Positions 44,045-51,936 of a stretch of 64,000 nucleotides of DNA are shown piece by piece. Below the pieces are notes generated by a model. It searched no databases and had not been told where the DNA came from. It saw nothing but the letters and a program-made list of their open reading frames with translations. Position numbers and translations under genes: made by a program. Source of the stretch: an uncultured Clostridia bacterium. GTDB lineage: Bacteria; Bacillota; Clostridia; Christensenellales; Borkfalkiaceae. The stretch is from NCBI GenBank assembly GCA_905235815.1, contig CAJOMT010000001.1, positions 1 to 64,000 of the forward strand, in the 5' to 3' direction. Within the stretch, counting starts at the first letter, position 1, and each line of letters begins with the position of its first letter.

Positions 44045-44992
44045 TTAGCGACATTCGTCCGCTTTGCCTGCGCAACCCAAAACGTCCTCGAGTTTATGCT
44101 CGACGATTTTTTGTACGTTAGCCCTTGCGTCGCCCAGATATTGTCTTGGGTCGAAGTGATCGGGGTGCTCGACTAAATGCTGACGAATAGCGGCGGTGCA
44201 AGCCATTCTGAGGTCCGAATCGATATTTATCTTGCAAACAGCCATTTCAGCGGCTTTTCTGAGCATTTCTTCGGGGATACCGATAGCGTCCGGCATCTTG
44301 CCGCCGTAAGCGTTAACTGCTTTTACGAATTCTTGCGGAACGGACGACGCTCCGTGAAGAACTATCGGGAATCCGGGCAATCTTTTGCCGACTTCTTCTA
44401 AGATGTCGAATCTGAGTTGCGGTTTTTGACCGGGTTTAAATTTATATGCGCCGTGCGAAGTACCGATTGCGATAGCGAGCGAGTCGATGCCCGTTTTCGT
44501 TGCGAATTCGTATACTTCGTCGGGGTTGGTAAACATAGCGTCGTCGGCGGAAACGTTTACTGCGTCCTCGATGCCTGCGAGTTTACCGAGTTCGGCTTCG
44601 ACCGTTACGTTTCTGTCGTGAGCGTATGCAACGACTTCTTTGGTGATTTTGATATTTTCTTCGAAAGGATATTTCGATGCGTCGATCATAACCGAAGTGA
44701 AGCCGTTATCTATACAACTTTTGCACAGTTCGAAACTGTCGCCGTGGTCTAAGTGCAAAACTATCGGCAAATGCGAAGTTTCCTCTGCCGCCTCTACCAA
44801 ATGTTTAAGGTATACGGGGTTAGCGTACTTTCTTGCGCCGGACGAAACCTGTAAAATCAAAGGTGCGTTTTTTGCAACGCCGGCATTGACTATTCCTTGA
44901 ATTGTTTCCATGTTATTGACGTTGAAAGCGCCTATTGCGTAACCGCCCTTATAGGCCATTTCGAACATCTTTTTAGAATTAACTATCGGCAT
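44045..44992 (-). CDS. fba: Class II fructose-1,6-bisphosphate aldolase
   Basis: 315 residues from the ATG at 44992, chosen for GGAGGGC 4 bases upstream; a longer frame to 45067 would cover the promoter. Zinc-binding and catalytic features are present: HLDHGDS near 82-88, a VEAELGKLAG block near 135-144 and LHGASSVP near 214. It splits fructose bisphosphate into triose phosphates. This is a single-gene unit, divergent from the TM1266/ABC operon. Confidence 0.95.
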   Translation of the reverse strand: MPIVNSKKMFEMAYKGGYAIGAFNVNNMETIQGIVNAGVAKNAPLILQVSSGARKYANPVYLKHLVEAAEETSHLPIVLHLDHGDSFELCKSCIDNGFTSVMIDASKYPFEENIKITKEVVAYAHDRNVTVEAELGKLAGIEDAVNVSADDAMFTNPDEVYEFATKTGIDSLAIAIGTSHGAYKFKPGQKPQLRFDILEEVGKRLPGFPIVLHGASSVPQEFVKAVNAYGGKMPDAIGIPEEMLRKAAEMAVCKINIDSDLRMACTAAIRQHLVEHPDHFDPRQYLGDARANVQKIVEHKLEDVLGCAGKADECR

Positions 44993-45022
44993 ATCAGCCC
45001 TCCATTTATTATTTACAAATAC

Positions 45023-45051
45023 AGTATACACTTTTTTTTTGAAATTTGCAA
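45023..45051 (-). promoter_or_regulatory. Promoter of fba
   Basis: On the minus strand, TTGCAA (45046-45051), a 17-base spacer and TATACT (45023-45028). Confidence 0.75.
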
Positions 45052-45060
45052 TAAAATAAG

Positions 45061-45089
45061 TTGACAAATATGTTAAATTTTGTTAACAT
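45061..45089 (+). promoter_or_regulatory. Promoter of the TM1266/ABC operon
   Basis: TTGACA (45061-45066), a 17-base spacer and TAACAT (45084-45089). The resulting transcript has a leader of about 130 bases. Confidence 0.65.
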
Positions 45090-45095
45090 TAAATT

Positions 45096-45229
45096 ACTGA
45101 ATCGATGAATGTTCGGAGAGTAAGTGCCATAGACGGATATTTACCTTTTATTTTAAATTTTTTAAAATAACGGCGAGATACCACTATAAATTTGCGATAG
45201 GCACATACTCTTTTAAGGAGAAGTAAAAA
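45096..45229 (+). promoter_or_regulatory. Structured 5' leader, candidate riboswitch of unknown class
   Basis: A closing stem pairs AGAGTA-A-GTGCC (45117-45128) with GGCAC-A-TACTCT (45200-45211), 11 pairs with one A-A mismatch, extendable by G-T pairs. Inside it, a hairpin (45148-45157 with 45161-45170, loop TTT) is flanked by CC and GG, followed by an unpaired GAGATACCACTATAAATT segment that could form a ligand pocket. The closing stem ends 4-6 bases before the AAGGAG ribosome site, which fits control of translation. I could not match it to a known riboswitch class. Confidence 0.45.
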
Positions 45230-45481
45230 ATGAGGATAGCAGTAATAGGAATTGTTATTGAAAAGGACAGGAGCGCAGCCGGAAAGGTGAACGAGATACT
45301 GTCCGAATACGGAGATTACATAATGGGAAGAATGGGAATACCCAGCCCCGAAAACGCAGTTTTCGTGATAAGCGTTATAGTAAAGGCTACCAACGAAACG
45401 ATTTCGGCACTTACCGGTAAACTCGGCAGAATTCCGTCCGTAAACGTCAAATCTGCCGTAACAAATAAAGAAATTATATAA
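45230..45481 (+). CDS. TM1266-family small protein (putative iron-only hydrogenase system regulator)
   Basis: 83 residues with the family pattern RIAVIGIVIE, YGDYIMGRMGIP and GKLGRIPSVNVKSA. TM1266 proteins have an ACT/NikR-C-like ferredoxin fold and are usually encoded beside HydE/HydF/HydG; their role is not proven. Here no hydrogenase gene is in the window, and the partners are ABC importer genes. AAGGAG lies 8 bases before the ATG. The ligand of its ACT-like domain might be the same as that of the importer. Confidence 0.85.
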   Translation: MRIAVIGIVIEKDRSAAGKVNEILSEYGDYIMGRMGIPSPENAVFVISVIVKATNETISALTGKLGRIPSVNVKSAVTNKEII

Positions 45482-45493
45482 AAGAGGTACGTT

Positions 45494-46504
45494 ATGAAAA
45501 AATTTATTGCATTGATGTTATCATTCTCGGCTCTCTTAATGCTGTTTGCATGCGGCGCGGGAAATGAAAGCGGGTCCGACAAAAAAGAATTGAACGAAGT
45601 TACTTTAACTTTGGGCGTCGTAGACGGAGCGCCGTCTTTGGCGGTTACAAACGTTTTGGCGGATGGATTTACCTACGTCGACGGAAACACGGAGTATACG
45701 TTAGAAGTGGAACTTGTCGGCGGAGCGCCTGACATAAGAGCGGGACTTATAAACGGAAGTTACGATTTGGCGATAGCGCCTTTGAATTTGGCGGCGGCGA
45801 TATATAACGCAAAGCCCGAACTCGGCATAAAACTTGCTTCCGTAAATATATTCGGTTGTCTTTATATGATAGGCGATAACGCCATAGAAGATTTATCAAA
45901 GTTAAAGGGCAAGACCGTAATAAGCGTTGGCGCCGGCGGTACTCCGGACGTAGTACTCAGGAATTTGCTCGGCAAAAACGGTATCGGAATAAACGCCGAA
46001 GGCGAAAATGACGGCGAAAAGGTAACAATAACTTACGCCGACGATTCAACGGGCGTAGTACAAGCGCTCAGCAAAGGCGAGGCAGATTTTGCGATTTTGG
46101 GCGAGCCTGCCGTAACGACGCTTTCAAACAGACTCGGAAAATGCGTTGCGCTCGATATGCAAGCGGAATGGAAAAAGGCATACGGCGACGTAAATTTCGT
46201 GCAAGCCGGATTATTCGTTACGGGCAACGTTTCGAGTTCTTTGACAAAAGCGATCGTGTCAAAACTTTCTGAAAATGCCGATTACGTAAACGACAATATC
46301 GATAAGCTGACTGAAATTTTCACAAGCGCAAACAGCACTTTAAAGAGCACTGCGTTTTCGCAGGCCTTGATAGAAAGGTGTAATATAGGTTGCAGAGGGG
46401 CGTCAGAAGTAAAAGAGGACGTAGTGAGGTTTTTGACTGCGGTATACGAGTACAATGCGAGTCAGGTCGGAGGAAAGTTACCGTCTGATGAGTTTTATAT
46501 ATAA
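45494..46504 (+). CDS. NMT1/THI5-like ABC transporter substrate-binding lipoprotein
   Basis: 336 residues. A lipoprotein signal ends in LFAC (Cys20). The mature part is a type II periplasmic-binding fold of the NMT1/SsuA kind, with PSLAVTNVL, a GLINGSYDLAIAPLN block near 93 and KGKTVISVGAGGTPD near 142. Such proteins bind thiamine precursors, sulfonates, nitrate or other small organics. The substrate here is not evident. Followed directly by the permease gene. Confidence 0.85.
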   Translation: MKKFIALMLSFSALLMLFACGAGNESGSDKKELNEVTLTLGVVDGAPSLAVTNVLADGFTYVDGNTEYTLEVELVGGAPDIRAGLINGSYDLAIAPLNLAAAIYNAKPELGIKLASVNIFGCLYMIGDNAIEDLSKLKGKTVISVGAGGTPDVVLRNLLGKNGIGINAEGENDGEKVTITYADDSTGVVQALSKGEADFAILGEPAVTTLSNRLGKCVALDMQAEWKKAYGDVNFVQAGLFVTGNVSSSLTKAIVSKLSENADYVNDNIDKLTEIFTSANSTLKSTAFSQALIERCNIGCRGASEVKEDVVRFLTAVYEYNASQVGGKLPSDEFYI

Positions 46505-47290
46505 ATGAAAGTATTAAAGAAGATAGGTCTGCCGCTGCTTGCCGCCGCAATAATTATAGCAATTTTGTATTTGGCGGCAAGTGCGATAGGCAGTGAATTG
46601 ATATTGCCGTCGCCGACAGTGATATTTAAAGAGTTTTTCGGATTATTAAAGACGAAAATTTTCTATCGCGAACTCGCAATGAATTTGTGGCGTTCGTTTT
46701 ATAGTTTTGCTTTGGCGTTTTTGCTTGCCGCATTTTTTGCTACGGTGATGAGTATGAGCGAGGTCGCCGAAAAACTTTTCAATCCTTTCATAATGGTTAT
46801 GAGGGCTATTCCGACGATATCGGTAATACTTTGGGTACTGATGATTTTTAAAAGCGACGCAAGTCCGGCGGCAATATCTTTCATCGTAATTTTCCCAATG
46901 CTTTATTCTGCGGTAATATCCACCGTAAAAGCGAGGGATAGAAAACTTGACGAGGTCGCAAAGGTTTACGGCATAAAAAAATCCGACGTAATATTCAAAA
47001 TGATTTTGCCGGACGTAGGGGAGAGGCTGATACCGCAGATAGCTTCCACTTTTGCGTTTAACGTCAAGTTGATTATAGCCGGCGAGGCGTTGTCTTATAC
47101 GAAACTCAGCCTCGGCAGGGAGATGAAGATTGCCAATGCCAATCTCGAAACGGCGAGGCTGTTGGCGCTCACTGTGGCGGTCGTACTTTTGAGCATAATT
47201 GCGGAATACGTTTTGATAGGAATATGGCAAATTTCAAAGAGGGCTGTTTATGGATATACTCGTAGAAAAATTGACAAAAATTTACGATAA
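46505..47290 (+). CDS. ABC transporter permease (SsuC/TauC/ThiX type)
   Basis: 261 residues with about six TM segments. The EAA-like loop sits around KARDRKLDEVAKVYGIKKSDV near 141-160, where it meets the ATPase. It starts on the base after the binding-protein stop, and its 3' end overlaps the ATPase gene by 41 bases. Confidence 0.87.
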   Translation: MKVLKKIGLPLLAAAIIIAILYLAASAIGSELILPSPTVIFKEFFGLLKTKIFYRELAMNLWRSFYSFALAFLLAAFFATVMSMSEVAEKLFNPFIMVMRAIPTISVILWVLMIFKSDASPAAISFIVIFPMLYSAVISTVKARDRKLDEVAKVYGIKKSDVIFKMILPDVGERLIPQIASTFAFNVKLIIAGEALSYTKLSLGREMKIANANLETARLLALTVAVVLLSIIAEYVLIGIWQISKRAVYGYTRRKIDKNLR

Positions 47291-47939
47291 AAAAACCGTG
47301 CTCGATAATTTTTCGATTAAATTCGAAGAAGGCAAGGTGTCTGCGGTAATGGGCCGTTCGGGAGTCGGGAAAACGACGCTTTTAAACTGTATTGCCTCTC
47401 TTACGGATTACAGCGGAAATATCAGCGGAGTTGACGGCGTTTCGTATATTTTTCAAGAGGACAGACTTGTTCCGTACCTTAGCGTTTACGGCAATTTAGA
47501 GATGGTCTGTACCGATTATGACAGACATAAAAGTTCGCAAAAAATCAGAGAAATACTTGAAAAAGTGCAATTATTGGATAAGGCGACGTCATTGGCTTCG
47601 AACTTGTCCGGAGGAGAGAAAAAGAGGGTTGCGCTCGCTCGTGCTTTCTTATCCGAAAAAAGCGTTATGCTTTTAGACGAGCCTTTAAATTCTTTGGATA
47701 TAGGTTTAAAACTTCGCTTCAACGAATACTTTTTAAATCTGATAAAGGAAGATAAAAAGACTGCGGTATTCGTAACGCACGATATAGACGAGGCGCTCTA
47801 CGTTGCGGACTCGGTGTATGCGATAGATCGTAGCGGCGCCGTATACAGTCACAATTTTGCCGCCGACAAGTACGATAGAAAGATAACTTGTGAGGAGTGT
47901 TTGCAAGTAAAGGAAGAATTAATCAAATTTTTGGTATAA
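47250..47939 (+). CDS. ABC transporter ATP-binding protein
   Basis: 229 residues. Walker A GRSGVGKTT near 34, Q-loop FQEDRLVP near 68, signature LSGGEKKR near 118, Walker B VMLLDEPL near 137 and a H-loop THD near 171. It completes the importer encoded by the two preceding genes. The ATG has GAGGGC about 6 bases upstream. No terminator follows before the MazF-type gene. Confidence 0.9.
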   Translation: MDILVEKLTKIYDKKTVLDNFSIKFEEGKVSAVMGRSGVGKTTLLNCIASLTDYSGNISGVDGVSYIFQEDRLVPYLSVYGNLEMVCTDYDRHKSSQKIREILEKVQLLDKATSLASNLSGGEKKRVALARAFLSEKSVMLLDEPLNSLDIGLKLRFNEYFLNLIKEDKKTAVFVTHDIDEALYVADSVYAIDRSGAVYSHNFAADKYDRKITCEECLQVKEELIKFLV

Positions 47940-48038
47940 AAATTTTATTTGGGTCAACAATAATTGTATACGCAGAGAACCCCGATATCGATTTATTACA
48001 TAAAATATAGTGGGGGCTTTGCATAGAGAGGACCTGAA

Positions 48039-48392
48039 ATGATTAAAAGAGGAGAACTTTACTATGCGGATCTCAGTCCTGTGGTCGGGAGCGAGCAGGG
48101 CGGGATAAGACCCGTACTCGTAGTGCAAAATAACGTTGGGAACAAATATAGTCCCACTGTGATAGCGGCGGCGGTAACCAGCAAAATGAATAAAGCGAGG
48201 TTGCCGACGCATATAGAACTAAATGCCGAGGAATACGGACTGAATAAAGATTCGGTCGTCCTGCTCGAGCAGATTCGCACGCTCGACAAGCGCAGACTAA
48301 AAGAGCGAATAGGCGAATTGCCGATTTCTACTATGAGGCTCGTGAACGACGCTCTTATGATAAGTCTCGGCTTTGCCGAAAAAACTGTATAA
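48039..48392 (+). CDS. ndoA: EndoA/MazF-type endoribonuclease toxin without adjacent antitoxin
   Basis: 117 residues, close in sequence pattern to Bacillus EndoA: KRGELYYADLSPVVGSEQGG at the start, RPVLVVQNN near 25 with the catalytic-region residues, and LLEQIRTLDK near 73. MazF enzymes cut single-stranded mRNA at short motifs. The usual antitoxin (EndoAI/MazE) gene should lie just upstream, but those 99 bases hold no reading frame for it and the gene before is an ABC ATPase. Upstream RNA can form a stem (GCAGAG/CTTTGC with CCCC/GGGG). A terminator follows 4 bases after the stop. Confidence 0.9.
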   Translation: MIKRGELYYADLSPVVGSEQGGIRPVLVVQNNVGNKYSPTVIAAAVTSKMNKARLPTHIELNAEEYGLNKDSVVLLEQIRTLDKRRLKERIGELPISTMRLVNDALMISLGFAEKTV

Positions 48393-48395
48393 AAA

Positions 48396-48435
48396 ATGCG
48401 GGCAAGATTCATTTAGCGAATCTTGCCCGCATTTT
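48396..48435 (+). terminator. Terminator of ndoA
   Basis: Arms ATGCGGGCAAGATTC and GAATCTTGCCCGCAT with a 7-base loop and a T-rich tail. Confidence 0.9.
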
Positions 48436-48456
48436 AAATTATTCCGTAAAAATCAT

Positions 48457-48484
48457 TGATTTATTTTAATATATCTGTTAAAAT
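48457..48484 (+). promoter_or_regulatory. Promoter of the dCMP deaminase / cyclophilin / dipeptidase / purB operon
   Basis: TTGATT (48457-48462), a 16-base spacer and TAAAAT (48479-48484). Confidence 0.55.
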
Positions 48485-48536
48485 AAATATAGGTATTATA
48501 ATAATACATTCAGGTAATACGTTCAGAGGTGTTTTT

Positions 48537-49001
48537 ATGGACAAATGGGACAAGCGTTTTTCCGAAATGGCGCAGTTTGTGGCAGGCTGGTCGAGTTGTT
48601 ATCAGCCCAACAGACAAGTCGGAGCGGTAATAGTAAGAAACAAGCGCGTTTTGACTACGGGTTATAACGGAGCGCCGAGCGGAATACAAAGTTGTAAGGA
48701 TAGAGGCGAATGTCTGCGCAGGATAAACAATATTCCGAGCGGTACTCAACTCGAAATGTGCTATGCTGTGCATGCGGAGGAGAATGCGATAGCGCAAGCG
48801 GCAAAACTCGGAGTATCCGTCGAGGGCGCAACGCTATACTGTACACATCAACCTTGCATAATATGCTGTAAGATGATAATAAATTCAGGCATAAAACGGG
48901 TGGTTTATAAAGACGGCTATCCGAACGAATTTTCATTGAAATTATTTAACGAAGCGAAAGTTTCTGTCGAACAGATAAAAGACGATATGGAGGAAGTATG
49001 A
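48537..49001 (+). CDS. dCMP deaminase (ComEB-like)
   Basis: 154 residues from the ATG at 48537, which has CAGAGGTG upstream. An in-frame upstream ATG would lie in the promoter. The zinc site is HAEENAI near 80 with CTHQPCIICC near 104. It deaminates dCMP to dUMP for dTMP synthesis. It overlaps the cyclophilin gene by 4 bases. Confidence 0.9.
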   Translation: MDKWDKRFSEMAQFVAGWSSCYQPNRQVGAVIVRNKRVLTTGYNGAPSGIQSCKDRGECLRRINNIPSGTQLEMCYAVHAEENAIAQAAKLGVSVEGATLYCTHQPCIICCKMIINSGIKRVVYKDGYPNEFSLKLFNEAKVSVEQIKDDMEEV

Positions 49002-49519
49002 ATACGAACCCGATAGTAACAATAGAAATGGAAAACGGCAAGAGTATATACGTTGAATTATATCCCGAAATTGCGCCGAACACGGTAAACAATTTTATAT
49101 CGCTTGTCGGCAGCGGATTTTACGACGGACTATGTTTCCATAGGGTAATATCCGGATTTATGATACAGGGCGGAGATCCCAAGGGGAACGGCACGGGCGG
49201 ACCGGGCTATACGATAAGAGGCGAGTTTACGAAGAACGGCTTTAAAAACGATTTACCCCATAAAAGAGGCGTTATATCGATGGCACGTTCAATGATGCCT
49301 AACAGCGCCGGATCGCAATTTTTCATAATGCACGCCGACGCGCCGCATTTAGACGGACAATACGCCGCATTCGGCAGAGTTATCGACGGAATGGACGTAG
49401 TAGACGAGATAGCTGAAACCAACGTCGATTACGACGATAAGCCGTTAAAGGCTCAGATTATGAAGAAGGTAACCGTAGATACGTGCGGAATAGAATACGA
49501 ACCACCGGAGAAGTATTAA
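48998..49519 (+). CDS. Cyclophilin-type peptidyl-prolyl cis-trans isomerase
   Basis: 173 residues, no signal peptide, so cytoplasmic. The active-site blocks are FHRVISGFMIQGGDP near 47-61, SQFFIMHADAPHLDG near 106-120 and AFGRVIDGMDVVD near 123-135. It speeds folding at X-Pro bonds. ATGA overlap with the deaminase gene. Confidence 0.94.
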   Translation: MNTNPIVTIEMENGKSIYVELYPEIAPNTVNNFISLVGSGFYDGLCFHRVISGFMIQGGDPKGNGTGGPGYTIRGEFTKNGFKNDLPHKRGVISMARSMMPNSAGSQFFIMHADAPHLDGQYAAFGRVIDGMDVVDEIAETNVDYDDKPLKAQIMKKVTVDTCGIEYEPPEKY

Positions 49520-49533
49520 GCATATAAATAATT

Positions 49534-50304
49534 ATGCTGATTGCGGATTTTCACAACGATATTTTAACTTCGAAAAACTTTTCAAAACTTCCTGAAAGTT
49601 ATAGCCAGAACAAGATAGTAACCGCCGTATATAACGACGGCAGACCGTTTGCAGACGCTCTGCGCCTTGCCGAAGTCGGCGAGCTGATTGCATTCGAGGA
49701 TTTGGGTTATAAGGACGTCGACGTGGATGCGGTGATAAGTAAGCGCCCGAAATACGTAGGAATTACGTGGAACGGCGAGAACAAGTTCGGCTACGGCTGT
49801 AATTTTACCGAAGGTTTAAAGGGCGAGGGCATATCGCTTATAAGAGCGTTAAATAAGGCAGGGATAGCGGTTGATACCGCGCATATCTCAAAAGGCGGAT
49901 TTAAAGACGTTATAGACAACGCCGAAAAAGTGGTAAATTCTCATACTTGTTTTAACGGTGTATATCGACATAAGAGAAATCTGGACGATTGGCAATTAGA
50001 TTTGTTAGTTCGTCGTGGCGCTATGGTCGGAGTTACGTTTTGCGGCTATTTTATGACGGATAGAAAGACGTGTGAAATTTCCGATTTAACTGCGGAAATA
50101 GATTATTTTGCGCAGCGTTACGGGATAAATAATCTGTGTTTGGGCACGGATTATTACGGGAGCGATTTTTTCCCGAGCGGACTTAATGATTATAATGATT
50201 TTTATCTTTTAGAGGAGAGCCTGATTCGGCTCGGCTATAAAAGAGAGGACGTTGAAAAAATATTTTACGGCAATTTAAACGAATTTTTGGAGAACGATCG
50301 ATGA
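49534..50304 (+). CDS. Short membrane-dipeptidase-like (M19) protein
   Basis: 256 residues, shorter than typical M19 enzymes (about 310-400). The TIM-barrel metal pattern is recognisable: DFHND at 5-9, FEDLG near 52, a DTAHISKGGFKDVI block near 112, a NSHT near 131 and GTDYYGSDFFP near 205. It may hydrolyse dipeptides in the cytoplasm. The usual large loops are trimmed, so substrate range may differ. Its stop overlaps the purB start (ATGA). Confidence 0.78.
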   Translation: MLIADFHNDILTSKNFSKLPESYSQNKIVTAVYNDGRPFADALRLAEVGELIAFEDLGYKDVDVDAVISKRPKYVGITWNGENKFGYGCNFTEGLKGEGISLIRALNKAGIAVDTAHISKGGFKDVIDNAEKVVNSHTCFNGVYRHKRNLDDWQLDLLVRRGAMVGVTFCGYFMTDRKTCEISDLTAEIDYFAQRYGINNLCLGTDYYGSDFFPSGLNDYNDFYLLEESLIRLGYKREDVEKIFYGNLNEFLENDR

Positions 50305-51734
50305 ACGATGAAATTTACGAAAATCCGCTCGTAACGAGGTATTCGAGTGCGGAAATGGCGAAAAATTTTTCGGACGAAAAGCGCTTTAAACTTTTTCGTA
50401 AATTATGGGTTGCTTTAGCGGAGAGCGAAAAGGAACTCGGCTTGCCTATTTCGGACAAGCAGATAGAAGAATTGAAAGCGAACGAGGATAATCTGAATCC
50501 GGAAGTCGCCAAAGAATACGAAAAATCTTTGCGCCACGACGTAATGGCGCAAGTGTACGCATACGGAGAACAATGTCCGACTGCGAAGCCTATAATTCAT
50601 TTAGGTGCAACGAGTTGTTTCGTAACATGCAATTCCGAACTCATAATTATGAGCGACGCGCTCGATATAATCGAGAGAAAGCTCGTAAACGTAATAGATA
50701 AACTCAGCAAGTTTGCAATGCAATATAAAGGCGTTGCAACGCTCGGATATACTCATCTTCAACCTGCGCAGCTTACCACGGTCGGCAAGCGTGCGACTCT
50801 TTGGCTTAACGACCTCGTTATGGACTATGAATCTTTGCAAGCCCTTAAAGCCAAGTTTAAATTGCGTGGAGTAAAGGGTACAACCGGAACTCAGGCGAGT
50901 TTTTTGGATCTTTTCGGCGGCGACGATGAAAAAGTGAAAGAACTTGAAAGGAAAGTCGTAGAAAAGATGGGATATAAAAAGGTTTATCCGGTAACGGGGC
51001 AGACATATCCGAGGAAATATGATTATAGCGTATTATGCGTATTGTCCGAGATAGCGCAGAGCGCCTATAAATTTGCTAACGACATAAGAATACTTCAAAG
51101 TATGAAAGAAATAGAGGAGCCGTTTGAGAAAACGCAGATAGGCTCGTCGGCAATGGCGTATAAGAGGAATCCGATGCGCTCGGAAAGGATATGTTCTCTT
51201 GCGAGATACGTGTTATCTTTGCCGATAAATTCCGCTATTACCTCGTCCACGCAGTGGTTTGAAAGGACTTTGGACGATTCGGCGAACCGCAGAATAGTAA
51301 ATGCGCAAGCGTTTATGGCGGTGGACGGAATATTGAATTTGTATATGAACGTAGCCGAAAATCTCGTGGTATACGAAAAAGTCATAGAAAAGCACGTTGC
51401 GGCGGAACTTCCGTTTATGGCGACGGAGAACATAATGATGGAATGTGTAAAGGCAGGCGGCGACAGACAAGAACTGCACGAAAGGATAAGAGTTTTGTCT
51501 ATGGAGGCAGGGAGAAACGTCAAAGAACGAGGCGAAGAAAACAATTTGCTCGAACTTATAAGGCAAGATAAGGCGTTCGAGGCAGTATGGGATAGGCTTG
51601 ACGAGATAGTTGACTCCCGAAAATTTATCGGGCGAGCGGAGAAGCAAGTCGAGGAATACGTCGGCGAATATATAGAGCCGATATTAAAGTCAAATAAGTC
51701 GCTTTTAGGCGAAAAGGGTAAAGTGATGGTGTAG
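50301..51734 (+). CDS. purB: Adenylosuccinate lyase
   Basis: 477 residues. The fumarase/aspartase signature appears as GSSAMAYKRNPMRSE near 281-295, and LGATSC near 100 and TLGYTHLQPAQ near 148 are other catalytic blocks. It acts twice in purine synthesis (SAICAR and adenylosuccinate cleavage). Length and motif spacing match the longer, eukaryote/Legionella-like PurB rather than the short Bacillus type. Followed 3 bases later by a small unknown gene. Confidence 0.94.
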   Translation: MNDEIYENPLVTRYSSAEMAKNFSDEKRFKLFRKLWVALAESEKELGLPISDKQIEELKANEDNLNPEVAKEYEKSLRHDVMAQVYAYGEQCPTAKPIIHLGATSCFVTCNSELIIMSDALDIIERKLVNVIDKLSKFAMQYKGVATLGYTHLQPAQLTTVGKRATLWLNDLVMDYESLQALKAKFKLRGVKGTTGTQASFLDLFGGDDEKVKELERKVVEKMGYKKVYPVTGQTYPRKYDYSVLCVLSEIAQSAYKFANDIRILQSMKEIEEPFEKTQIGSSAMAYKRNPMRSERICSLARYVLSLPINSAITSSTQWFERTLDDSANRRIVNAQAFMAVDGILNLYMNVAENLVVYEKVIEKHVAAELPFMATENIMMECVKAGGDRQELHERIRVLSMEAGRNVKERGEENNLLELIRQDKAFEAVWDRLDEIVDSRKFIGRAEKQVEEYVGEYIEPILKSNKSLLGEKGKVMV

Positions 51735-51737
51735 AAT

Positions 51738-51920
51738 ATGCAGTATAAAGTTTATTGTCTTTTAAAGGCTCAAGAGAGCGGACAGCAAGATAAAATCGTG
51801 CGTGTGAAAGTGATTGCGGAATGTATTTCCGAGGCTTTGACTAAGGCAAAAGAGTTGTTTTCGAAAAAACTCAGAGAGCGCAAATTCAACGTCTTTATGT
51901 ACGAAACTTATGGTAAATAG
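51738..51920 (+). CDS. Small unknown protein between purB and the GH20 gene
   Basis: 60 residues, predicted beta-strand, helix, beta-strand (MQYKVYCLLK, then a basic helix near 30-48, then FNVFMYETYG). It is 3 bases after the purB stop and reads 11 bases into the long form of the next frame, but ends before the likely GH20 start. No family recognised. Its position and clean frame make it more likely real than not. Confidence 0.5.
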   Translation: MQYKVYCLLKAQESGQQDKIVRVKVIAECISEALTKAKELFSKKLRERKFNVFMYETYGK

Positions 51921-51936
51921 AAGGGAGGTAAGAAAA

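Noticed and set aside
44993..45067. Longer N-terminus for class II aldolase
   Set aside because: It would read through the -10 and -35 boxes; GGAGGGC before 44992 and family length support the shorter form.
45115..45213. Tetrahydrofolate riboswitch
   Set aside because: Only the GGAGAGTA start resembles it; the 3' CCGCUCC half and the GGGAUGU core are absent.
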